8,184 bases of DNA, taken from the NCBI GenBank assembly GCA_029864165.1, contig JAOTTZ010000059.1, positions 1 to 8,184 on the forward strand, given 5' to 3'. The notes beneath the pieces are model-generated. The model did not search any database, was not told the origin of the DNA, and was given only the letters and a program-made list of their open reading frames with translations. Shown here in pieces: positions 1 through 6,605 of the stretch. Both the position numbers and the translations under genes were made by a program. Position 1 is the stretch's first letter; each line of letters begins with the position of its first letter. The stretch is from Burkholderiaceae bacterium (lineage in GTDB: Bacteria > Pseudomonadota > Gammaproteobacteria > Burkholderiales > Burkholderiaceae_C).

Positions 1-42
1 GGCGCTCGCGAATGTTCAACACTGAAAATGGAGCAAACACGA

Positions 43-1065
43 ATGAATATGCAAACGCTTATAGACACTGCGAGGGCGCTGGTCGCCGACGACAAGGGCG
101 TGCTGGCGATGGATGAGAGCAGTCCCACTTGCAACAAACGATTCGCCAGGCTGGGAATTCCGCAAACCGAAAATGCCAGGCGCGCCTACCGGGAGTTGCT
201 GGTCACTACGCCTGGCCTCGGGGAATCCATCAGTGGCGCGATCCTGTACGACGAAACGATCCGCCAGAAGAAAGCGGACGGCACGCCGATTGCCCAAGCC
301 ATCATTGAGGCGGGAATCATTCCCGGCATCAAGGTCGATACCGGCGCCAAGGACATGGCCGGTCACCCGGGCGAGAAAGTCACCGAGGGTCTGGACGATT
401 TGCGCGACCGCCTGGCGGAGTACGCTGAAATGGGCGCCCGTTTCGCTAAGTGGCGCGCTGTGATCACCATCGGCGACGGCACCCCAAGCCGGGGTTGCGT
501 CGAGGCGAACGCGCACGCTCTGGCGCGCTACGCAGCGTTGTGCCAGGAAGCCGGGCTGGTGCCCATCGTCGAGCCCGAGGTGCTCATGGATGGCGACCAT
601 ACCCTCGCGCGGTGCAGTGAAGTATCGGAGGGCGTCCTGCGCACGGTCTTCCAACAGCTCTATGCGCAGCAGGTGATGCTGGAGGGCCTGATCCTGAAGC
701 CCGCCATGGTGACACCGGGTTCGAGTTGCCCCGAGCAAGTCACCGTGGACAGGGTGGCTGACGAAACTATGCAATGCTTCTTGCGCTCAGTCCCCGCTGC
801 CGTCCCGGGGGTTGCGTTCTTGTCGGGCGGCCAGCCCGGTGAACTGGCATCGGCCCGTCTGAACGCCATGAATGTCCGATTCAAGTCGCGAGCGCCGTGG
901 GCGTTGGCATTTTCGTTTGCGCGCGCTATTCAACAACCTGCTATGGAGATCTGGCTGGGCCAGGATGCGAATGCGAAAGCGGCGCAACAGGCGCTACTGC
1001 ATGCAGCTAGATGCAACCGGGCTGCGCGCCGCGGCGACTACAAGGCTGCGATAGAAGGCATATGA
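43..1065 (+). CDS. Class I fructose-1,6-bisphosphate aldolase
   Basis: Cytosolic Schiff-base aldolase that reversibly cleaves fructose 1,6-bisphosphate to dihydroxyacetone phosphate and glyceraldehyde 3-phosphate. The family's active-site set is visible in order: D24 in LAMDESS, K97 in GIKVDTG, K136 in FAKWRAV, E177 and E179 in VPIVEPEV, and the Schiff-base lysine K219 in LILKPAMVTPG. They sit at spacings matching the animal muscle enzyme, numbered about ten lower. The C-terminal FSFARAIQQPAMEIW stretch is also typical. The length of 340 residues is normal. I chose the ATG at 43 because GGAG (30-33) lies nine bases upstream. An in-frame ATG at 28 would add five residues (MEQTR) but has no visible ribosome site, and 49 is a further alternative. 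The gene is followed 40 bases later by the HAD-GH65 gene, so co-transcription is likely. Only 42 bases lie upstream, so no promoter can be judged. A broken second copy of this gene lies at 6321-6605. Confidence 0.95.
   Translation: MNMQTLIDTARALVADDKGVLAMDESSPTCNKRFARLGIPQTENARRAYRELLVTTPGLGESISGAILYDETIRQKKADGTPIAQAIIEAGIIPGIKVDTGAKDMAGHPGEKVTEGLDDLRDRLAEYAEMGARFAKWRAVITIGDGTPSRGCVEANAHALARYAALCQEAGLVPIVEPEVLMDGDHTLARCSEVSEGVLRTVFQQLYAQQVMLEGLILKPAMVTPGSSCPEQVTVDRVADETMQCFLRSVPAAVPGVAFLSGGQPGELASARLNAMNVRFKSRAPWALAFSFARAIQQPAMEIWLGQDANAKAAQQALLHAARCNRAARRGDYKAAIEGI
932..1065 (+). repeat. Direct repeat, left copy (aldolase 3' end)
   Basis: The last ~134 bases of the intact aldolase gene are repeated at 6473-6605 in the same orientation, with identical runs such as the GGCCAGGATGCGAATGC block (959-975) and the CTGCGCGCCGCGGCGA block (1022-1037). 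The copies lie about 5.5 kb apart and flank the HAD-GH65, zwf and remnant genes. Confidence 0.85.
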
Positions 1066-1105
1066 ACGTCGCGGCAGCCGACAGAGTTCACGGTCAGGGT
1101 CCGAA

Positions 1106-4100
1106 ATGACCGATGTCGTTCCCGTCATCACGCTCTCGCCGCGCGACCATGATGCCGTTTTGTTCGACCTGGATGGCGTGCTGACCAAGACCGCGAGCGT
1201 GCATGCCTCGGCGTGGAAAAAGCTGTTCGACGGTTTCCTCGAGCAGCGCGCCACCCAGGCAGGCGAGCCATTCGTCCCCTTTGATATCGACGTCGACTAC
1301 CCTCGCTACGTTGACGGCAAGCCGCGTTTTGATGGCGTGACAGCCTTTCTCGAGTCGCGCGGGATTGAACTGCCGTTGGGCACATCCGAAGACGGCCACA
1401 ACGTGCAAAGCGTGCACGCGCTGGGCAAATTGAAGGACCGGTATTTCCTGCAACACCTGGAGCAGCACGGCGTCGAACCCTATGCAGCGGCCATCGCACT
1501 CGTGCGCACACTCCGGGCGCAGGAGATCAAGACCGCCGTGGTGTCCTCTAGCAACAACTGCGCGGTGGTACTCGATGCAGTGGGTATCGCGCATCTGTTC
1601 GACACGCGCGTGGACGGGACGGACATTGCCCGTCTCGAACTCAAGGGTAAGCCGGCGCCGGATGCATTTCTGGAGGCGGCACGGCGTCTCGGGGTAGAGC
1701 CCTCGCGCGCTGTCGTCGTGGAGGACGCGATCGCCGGCGTTGAAGCTGGGCACGCCGGCCAGTTCGGCTGCGTCATTGGTGTCGATCGCCGCGAACACGC
1801 GCAGGCGCTGCGCAATGCCGGGGCCGATGTCGTGGTAACCAATCTGGCGCAAGTCCAGGTGGCAGTGGAGCCGCCTTCCGCGTGGTCACTGGTGTTTGAA
1901 GCCTTCGACCCGGCGCAGGAGGGCATCCGCGAAGCCTTGTGCACCCTGGGAAACGGCTATTTCGCGGCGCGCGGTGCTGCCACCGGGGCGCAAGCCGATG
2001 ACATCCAATATCCCGGGACCTACCTCGCCGGCGGCTACAACCGGCTGCGCACCGATATTGCCGGCCACATTGTCGAGAACGAAGACCTCGTCAATTTCCC
2101 CAACTGGCTCGCGCTCGAGTTTCGCATCGCCGATCAGAGTTTCTTCGATGCCCGAACGGTCAAGCTCCTCTCGTACCGTCAGGAGCTCGATCTGAGGCGC
2201 GGCATGCTGTTGCGAAGCATCAGTTTTGAGCACGCCGAGGGGCGCCGCAGCACGCTCAAGGCGCAACGGCTGGTCTCTATGGGCGACATGCATCTGGGCG
2301 CACTGGAGCTCTCGCTGACCGCCGACAACTGGTCGGCCGACGTCACGGTGCGATCGGCGATAGACGGGCGCATCGTCAACGCGGGCGCGAAGCTGTACCG
2401 CCGGTTCAACAACAAGCACTTGGAGCCGCTGGCCAGCGAGGTCGTCGGCGAGGACGGCGTGTACCTCCTGGTGCGCACCTGTCAGTCAAATATTCACGTC
2501 GCACAGGGGGCGCGAACGCGAGCGTTCCTCGACGGACAGCTTCTGGAAGTTCGGCGCCGGGCCATTGAAGAACCGGGATACATCGGGCAGGAATTCAAAG
2601 TCGCCCTCAAACAAGGCCAGACGCTGGTGCTGGAGAAGCTGGCCTCTTTTTATACCTCGCGCGACCACGCCGTTTCCGAGCCTGGACTGCAGGCGCGCAA
2701 GGCGATCGAGCGCGCGGGTCGCTTCACTGCCGCGATGGCGGATCATGTTCTCGCCTGGAAGCACCTATGGCGCCGCTTCGAGATACATATTCAGCCGGCC
2801 GATCCGGGGTTCAAGATGAACGTCCCGACGCTGCTTCGGTTGAACATGTTTCACCTGCTACAGGCCGTATCCCCTAACTCCATCGGACTCGATATCGGCG
2901 TTCCCGCGCGGGGGTGGACCGGGGAAGCGTACCAGGGCCACATCTTCTGGGATGAGCTGTTCATCTTCCCGTTTTTCAACTATCGAATGCCGGAGATTAC
3001 GCGGTCGCTGCTGATGTACCGCTATCGGCGTCTGGGCGAGGCGCGCGCCGCGGCCACGGCTGCCGGGTACAAGGGCGCCATGTTTCCCTGGCAAAGCGCA
3101 AGCGACGGTCAGGAGGAGACCCAGGCGCTCAACCTGAACCCGCGCTCGCAGCGTTGGGTACCCGACAATTCCTACCTGCAACGCCATGTGGGCAGTGCCG
3201 TGGCCTACAACGTGTGGCAATACTTTCAGGTGACACACGATGTCGAGTTTCTTCACGCCTATGGCGCGGAGCTGATCCTCGATATCGCCCGCTTCTGGTC
3301 GAGCATCGCGAACCTTGACGACGAGCGCGGGCGCTACGTGATCCACGGCGTGATGGGCCCGGACGAGTTTCATGACGCCTATCCGGATTCGGCAGCGCAT
3401 GGCCTCAACAACAACGCCTATACCAATATCATGGCCGTGTGGGTGCTGTGCCGCGCGCTGGAGGTGCTCGACCTGCTGTCCGACATACGTCGCGCAGAAC
3501 TGACGACACGGCTTGAAATATCAGCAGACGAGATCACACGCTGGGGCGATATCACTCGCAGGATGTTCGTGCCGTTCCACGACGGCGGGATCATCAGCCA
3601 GTTCGAGGGCTACGAAAAGTTGCGCGAGCTCGATTGGGAGGACTACCGGACGCGGTACGGCAATATTCAGCGTCTCGAGCTCATCCTCGAGAGCGAAAAC
3701 GACAGCGCCAACCACTACAAGGTCTCGAAACAGGCCGACGTGCTGATGCTGTTCTACCTGTTTTCCGCTGAAGAACTCGGCGAGTTGTTCGAACGCTTGG
3801 ACTATCCGTTCGAATTTGAGACCATTCCGCGAAACGTCGCCTACTATTCCGGTCGCTCGTCCTTTGGTTCCACGCTGTCCCGTGTTGTTCAGGCCTGGGT
3901 GCTGGCGCGTTCCGACCGACCGCGCTCGATGCAATTGTTTACGCAGGCGCTGCAAAGCGACGTCACCGACATCCAGCAGGGCACCACGGCCGAAGGCATA
4001 CACCTCGGAGCAATGGCGGGAACGGTCGATCTGGTGCAACGGGTATGGACTGGCATCGAGGTCAAGGGTGACGTCCTGCGGCTCCATCCGGAATTGCCCC

Positions 4101-4318
4101 AGGACATCGAGCGCATGGACATGCGCGTACGCTACCGCGGGCATTCGCTCGACTTGCGGCTGACGCGTGGCTCGCTCATGGTGCGCGGGCACGATGGTGC
4201 GGCCGCGCCGATTTCCCTGTGTGTCGACGACAAAATCAGCGAATTCGTCAGCGGTACGACCCACGTGTTTCAATTGAGCGGCGAGTCAAATCTGGAAAAA
4301 ACGAGGGATCCCCTATGA
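1106..4318 (+). CDS. Fused beta-phosphoglucomutase-like HAD and GH65 glycoside phosphorylase-like protein
   Basis: Two-domain enzyme of 1070 residues. Residues about 15-250 form a HAD-superfamily domain of the beta-phosphoglucomutase type: nucleophile D21 and acid/base D23 (FDLDGV), S147-S149 in VVSSSN, K182 in GKPAPD, and E206-D207 in VVEDAIAG. From about W260 to the end it is a GH65 protein: an N-terminal beta-sandwich region (LGNGYFAARGA), FWDELF at 614-619, the family's general-acid glutamate E754 in GPDEFH, NNNAYTN just after it, and the phosphate-site-like segment TTAEGIHLG around E963-H966. By resemblance it is closest to the mycobacterial Rv3400/Rv3401 pair, which are separate proteins there; this comparison is from memory. 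Inferred role: phosphorolysis of an alpha-linked glucose disaccharide (trehalose-, maltose- or kojibiose-like) to beta-glucose 1-phosphate, then isomerisation to glucose 6-phosphate. The substrate cannot be read from sequence, and hydrolase activity is possible. No signal peptide is seen, so it is probably cytosolic. The start ATG at 1106 has only a weak CAGGG upstream. The stop overlaps an ATG as ATGA. Confidence 0.93.
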   Translation: MTDVVPVITLSPRDHDAVLFDLDGVLTKTASVHASAWKKLFDGFLEQRATQAGEPFVPFDIDVDYPRYVDGKPRFDGVTAFLESRGIELPLGTSEDGHNVQSVHALGKLKDRYFLQHLEQHGVEPYAAAIALVRTLRAQEIKTAVVSSSNNCAVVLDAVGIAHLFDTRVDGTDIARLELKGKPAPDAFLEAARRLGVEPSRAVVVEDAIAGVEAGHAGQFGCVIGVDRREHAQALRNAGADVVVTNLAQVQVAVEPPSAWSLVFEAFDPAQEGIREALCTLGNGYFAARGAATGAQADDIQYPGTYLAGGYNRLRTDIAGHIVENEDLVNFPNWLALEFRIADQSFFDARTVKLLSYRQELDLRRGMLLRSISFEHAEGRRSTLKAQRLVSMGDMHLGALELSLTADNWSADVTVRSAIDGRIVNAGAKLYRRFNNKHLEPLASEVVGEDGVYLLVRTCQSNIHVAQGARTRAFLDGQLLEVRRRAIEEPGYIGQEFKVALKQGQTLVLEKLASFYTSRDHAVSEPGLQARKAIERAGRFTAAMADHVLAWKHLWRRFEIHIQPADPGFKMNVPTLLRLNMFHLLQAVSPNSIGLDIGVPARGWTGEAYQGHIFWDELFIFPFFNYRMPEITRSLLMYRYRRLGEARAAATAAGYKGAMFPWQSASDGQEETQALNLNPRSQRWVPDNSYLQRHVGSAVAYNVWQYFQVTHDVEFLHAYGAELILDIARFWSSIANLDDERGRYVIHGVMGPDEFHDAYPDSAAHGLNNNAYTNIMAVWVLCRALEVLDLLSDIRRAELTTRLEISADEITRWGDITRRMFVPFHDGGIISQFEGYEKLRELDWEDYRTRYGNIQRLELILESENDSANHYKVSKQADVLMLFYLFSAEELGELFERLDYPFEFETIPRNVAYYSGRSSFGSTLSRVVQAWVLARSDRPRSMQLFTQALQSDVTDIQQGTTAEGIHLGAMAGTVDLVQRVWTGIEVKGDVLRLHPELPQDIERMDMRVRYRGHSLDLRLTRGSLMVRGHDGAAAPISLCVDDKISEFVSGTTHVFQLSGESNLEKTRDPL
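4303..4317 (+). promoter_or_regulatory. Orphan ribosome binding site and start codon of the lost gnd gene
   Basis: GAGGGA at 4303-4308 precedes an ATG at 4315 by six bases. That ATG overlaps the stop of the HAD-GH65 gene (ATGA, 4315-4318), a classic translational-coupling arrangement. The ORF it opens runs only 33 codons to 4416 and resembles nothing I know. Because the bases just downstream encode a gnd C-terminus in another frame, I infer this is the leftover start of gnd, whose body was deleted. It may still load ribosomes. Confidence 0.5.
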
Positions 4319-4468
4319 ACGAACACGCCGGCGCTGAGCTCGGCGCTCTATGCGCGCTTGAGTTCGCGCGGCAAATCCGACTTTGCCAACCGCGTACAGT
4401 CGGCGATGCGGCATGAATTCGACGGCCACGTCGAGCGGCCCGCCACTCAACCGAGGACAGGAAGCTGA
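4319..4468 (+). pseudogene. gnd: C-terminal remnant of 6-phosphogluconate dehydrogenase (short, decarboxylating type)
   Basis: Reading the frame of the upstream gene just past its stop gives about 49 codons ending in TGA at 4466-4468. The reading runs [14 protein letters not shown], then [15 protein letters not shown], then HEFDGHVE. This matches the conserved tail of the roughly 300-residue GndA/YqeC-type 6-phosphogluconate dehydrogenase, where the pattern is S-A-L-Y-x-R-F-x-S-R, a D/T-F-A-x-K/R-V stretch, S-A-M-R, and F-G-G-H-x-E. The NADP-binding domain and the catalytic lysine region are absent, so no enzyme can be made. The remnant abuts zwf with the spacing expected of an operon (stop at 4466, zwf ATG at 4470), placing gnd between the GH65 gene and zwf in the ancestor. 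The recognition is from memory of the family and is not a database match. Confidence 0.75.
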
Positions 4469-4469
4469 C

Positions 4470-5873
4470 ATGGACAACAAGCTTGGTCATACCGACGCGA
4501 TGTCTGACGCGCTGGTCGTGTTCGGCGCAACGGGTGATCTGGCGCGCAAGAAGATCTTTCCCGCGCTCTACGCGATGTGCAGGCGCGGTGCGTTGAAGGT
4601 GCCAGTGATCGGCGTGGCCTCGTCAGCGTGGAGCATCGAGCAGTTTCGCGCGCATGCGAAGGAAAGCGTCGAGCGCGCCGACGACGCCTGTGATCAAAAC
4701 GCACTAGCCCGGCTGCTGTCTCTGTTGCAGTACGTGAGCGGCGACTACAACGACGCCGCCACCTTTGACGCGCTCAAGCGCTCGCTCGGCTCGGCGCAGC
4801 GCCCGGCGCACTACCTAGCGATTCCGCCAGTGCTGTTTCCGACCGTCATCCGGGGCCTCGGCGCGGCCGGCCTCGCCGGGCAGGCGCGCGTCATCGTCGA
4901 GAAGCCGTTCGGACGCGATCTGGCCTCGGCACGCGAACTTAACCGTGTCGCGCTGGAGGTGTTTGCCGAAGACGCGATCTTTCGCATCGATCACTTCCTC
5001 AGTATGGAAGCGATCATGAACATTCTGTACTTCCGCTTCGCCAATTCGTTTCTCGAACCGACCTGGAACCGAAACCATGTGTCGAGCGTGCAGATCACAC
5101 TGGCCGAACAATTCGGCGTGCAGGGCCGAGGTTCGTTCTACGAAAGCGCCGGTTGTCTGCGCGACGTGGTGCAGAACCACCTGTTCCAGATCGTCGCGTT
5201 GCTTGCAATGGAGCCGCCTGCCAGCCGTGGCTTTGAGGCCGTGCACCGCCACAAATCCGATGTCTTCGATGCGATGCGGCCATTGCAGGCCACCGACATC
5301 GTGCGTGGCCAATACGAAGGCTATCGCGACGAGCCGCAAGTTGCGAGCGACTCTGACGTCGAAACCTATTGCGCCATTCGGCTTCATGTCGATTCCTGGC
5401 GCTGGGACGGCGTGCCGTGGTACCTCCGCTCGGGAAAACATCTGGCTGCTACGGCATGCGAGGTGGTGGTGCGGTTCAAACCGCCGCCGCAAAACCTGTT
5501 CGCGGACTCGGCGGTGCGTGAGGACGCGAACTACCTGCGCTTGCACCTATCGCCGCGTTCGAAGATTGCCCTCGCTGCCCGGGTCAAACGCGCCGGCAAG
5601 GAGTTCGTTGGCGAGCAGCGAGAGTTTTGCCTGCTCGAAGAGGAGCCCGGCGAACAGGCTCCCTATGAGCGGCTGCTGCGCGATGCGATGAATGGCGACG
5701 GCGCATTGTTCGCCCGCGAAAACGTTGTCGAGGCTGCCTGGGCGGTCGTGGAGCCAGTGCTGTGCGACCACCCTGCCTCGATCATCTATTCGCCGGGCAG
5801 TTGGGGTCCACCGGCAGCGAATCATTTCATCGCAGCCGATGGCGGCTGGCACAACCCCGGATCGGAGAAGTGA
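4470..5873 (+). CDS. zwf: Glucose-6-phosphate 1-dehydrogenase
   Basis: Oxidises glucose 6-phosphate to 6-phosphogluconolactone with NAD(P)+, the entry to the oxidative pentose phosphate or Entner-Doudoroff route. Visible landmarks are the dinucleotide-binding loop GATGDL at 19-24, EKPFG starting at E144, the signature RIDHFLSME at 172-180 with D174 and H175, the catalytic-base histidine H237 in VVQNHLF, WYLRSGK, and a C-terminal YSPGSWGP. The length of 467 residues is normal. The ATG at 4470 is preferred: AGGAAG ends six bases upstream and the GATGDL loop then falls near residue 20 as usual. An in-frame ATG at 4383 would overlap the gnd remnant, and M11 at 4500 is a weaker option. Oddity: the family signature normally reads RIDH(Y/F)LGKE, but here the G-K pair is S178-M179. 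That lysine contacts the substrate phosphate in the Leuconostoc enzyme, so affinity or specificity may be changed. The rest of the frame is intact and shows no decay. Confidence 0.93.
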   Translation: MDNKLGHTDAMSDALVVFGATGDLARKKIFPALYAMCRRGALKVPVIGVASSAWSIEQFRAHAKESVERADDACDQNALARLLSLLQYVSGDYNDAATFDALKRSLGSAQRPAHYLAIPPVLFPTVIRGLGAAGLAGQARVIVEKPFGRDLASARELNRVALEVFAEDAIFRIDHFLSMEAIMNILYFRFANSFLEPTWNRNHVSSVQITLAEQFGVQGRGSFYESAGCLRDVVQNHLFQIVALLAMEPPASRGFEAVHRHKSDVFDAMRPLQATDIVRGQYEGYRDEPQVASDSDVETYCAIRLHVDSWRWDGVPWYLRSGKHLAATACEVVVRFKPPPQNLFADSAVREDANYLRLHLSPRSKIALAARVKRAGKEFVGEQREFCLLEEEPGEQAPYERLLRDAMNGDGALFARENVVEAAWAVVEPVLCDHPASIIYSPGSWGPPAANHFIAADGGWHNPGSEK

Positions 5874-5877
5874 GGCC

Positions 5878-6165
5878 ATGCCACACGACCTGGTGTTTCT
5901 GCTCGACGTGGACAACACCCTGCTCGACAACGACCGCGTGATCGACGACCTCGGGCAGCATCTGCAACAGGAATTCGGGCGCGTCAGCGCCGATCGCTAC
6001 TGGGCGTTCTTCGAGCAGTTGCGCGGCGAGCTGGGCTATGCCGATTACCTGGGCGCGCTTCAGCGCTTGCGCGTGCACGATCTCAGCGACGTGACGAGCG
6101 ACCCGCAGCTGCTGCAGCGTATCGCCGCCAAGAGCGAGGCGCTCGCCCAGGCCGATGCACGATGA
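5878..6165 (+). pseudogene. Truncated HAD-superfamily hydrolase (N-terminal part only)
   Basis: The start ATG at 5878 is four bases after the zwf stop, with GGAG at 5864-5867 and GAGG at 5872-5875 upstream. The protein opens with the HAD motif I pattern LLDVDNTLLDND (D10 and D12 would be nucleophile and acid/base) and continues into a helical cap-like segment, RYWAFFEQLRGELGYADYLGAL. It resembles a family of about 220-240-residue HAD hydrolases often encoded near sugar-phosphate genes. Similarity seems to stop near residue 70. The remaining residues (VTSDPQLLQRIAAKSEAL and on) are of unknown origin, and TGA follows at 6163. HAD motifs II (Ser/Thr), III (Lys) and IV (acidic pair) are all missing, so the product should be inactive if made. 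It could conceivably persist as a short expressed protein, but a deletion remnant is the simpler reading. Confidence 0.65.
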
Positions 6166-6189
6166 GCCGCGCCGTCATCGGCACAAGCT

Positions 6190-6322
6190 TGGCGCAACAG
6201 CGGCCGTCGCTCATCGGCCGACTGGCAAGGAAGACGCTCGTCGAGCAGCACCGCACGATCACCAAACTGCGCCTGTGGCAATCGTTTGCCGAGGACCCGC
6301 AACGCGGCGAACGCTTCACGGC
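6190..6322 (+). pseudogene. pgi: N-terminal remnant of glucose-6-phosphate isomerase
   Basis: In the frame that opens with ATG at 6162, the translation contains KTLVEQHRTITKLRLWQ followed by SFAEDPQRGERFTAYA (about 6230-6328). The second block matches the well-conserved Pgi N-terminal pattern L-F-x-E-D-P-x-R-G-E-R-F-T, and the first resembles the W-x-A-L-x-x-H-H segment that precedes it. The upstream stretch (6166-6229) is less clear. The alternative frame reads SADWQ near 6216, hinting at an additional frameshift there. Homology ends at about 6321, where the sequence passes directly into an aldolase fragment, so at least 90% of pgi is gone. The pgi call rests on one short conserved block, so I hold it at moderate confidence. 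The left boundary is approximate. Confidence 0.55.
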
Positions 6323-6605
6323 CTACGCGCAGGTCCTGGCGCGCTACGCCGCGTGGCGCAAAAAAATGCGGACTCGTTCCCATCGTCGAGCCGGAAGTGC
6401 TCATGGATGGCGCTCATACCCTCGCGTGGCGCAGCGAGACCTCGGAGGACGTCTTGCGCAAGGTCTTTGTTCAGCAACCCGCTATGGAGATTTGGTTGGG
6501 CCAGGATGCGAATGCAAAAGCGGCGCAACAGGCGCAACTGCATGGGGCCGCTGCAACCGGGCTGCGCGCCGCGGCGAATATCATGACGCGATGAAAACGG
6601 CATGA
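6321..6605 (+). pseudogene. Broken second copy of class I fructose-bisphosphate aldolase
   Basis: This stretch aligns base by base with 505-1065 of the intact aldolase at the start of the window. It is close to nine in ten identical by eye across the best blocks. Lesions found by tracking the coordinate offset: 5816 at the left end; 5817 after one extra A in an A7 run (6360-6366), a +1 frameshift; 5541 after position 6469, meaning a 276-base in-frame deletion (92 codons, about 651-926 of the intact copy); and 5540 after a one-base loss near 6545. The deletion removes the Schiff-base lysine and the C-terminal phosphate-site residues. What survives reads GLVPIVEPEVLMDGAHT, then DVLRKVFVQQPAMEIW, and in a shifted frame RCNRAARRGEY ending with TGA at 6603. 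The 5' half of the gene is absent and is replaced by a pgi-like fragment. It cannot encode an active aldolase. Confidence 0.9.
6473..6605 (+). repeat. Direct repeat, right copy (aldolase pseudogene 3' end)
   Basis: Right-hand partner of 932-1065, within the broken aldolase copy. It is one base shorter because of the deletion near 6545. Substitutions are scattered, many at third codon positions (for example GCG to GCA in the Ala codon at 6524-6526), which suggests the copies diverged while both were still coding. Confidence 0.85.

Noticed and set aside
1094..1852. 252-codon open frame on the - strand opposite the HAD domain
   Set aside because: It is antisense to intact HAD motifs and shows no family pattern or sensible ribosome site. 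The same holds for the - strand frames at 16-774, 3521-4273 and 4815-5546.
4315..4416. 33-codon ORF starting at the ATGA overlap
   Set aside because: The start signals look real but the peptide matches nothing, and the underlying bases are better explained as gnd sequence in another frame.
4316..4468. Stop-codon readthrough joining HAD-GH65 to the in-frame gnd tail
   Set aside because: The shared frame has a one-in-three chance of arising by accident, and I see no readthrough context or structure after the TGA.
4383..4469. Upstream start for zwf adding 29 residues
   Set aside because: The extension overlaps the gnd remnant and has no family similarity. The ATG at 4470 has a proper AGGAAG site and puts the nucleotide loop at the usual depth.
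6355..6375. Programmed frameshift at the A7 run
   Set aside because: The downstream product would still lack the catalytic lysine and the gene lacks its 5' half, so there is nothing useful to decode. A slippage mutation is simpler.
6162..6605. A single 147-codon novel gene
   Set aside because: Its two halves match different known enzymes in part and it contains frameshifted aldolase sequence in the middle, so it is a chance open frame through fused remnants.
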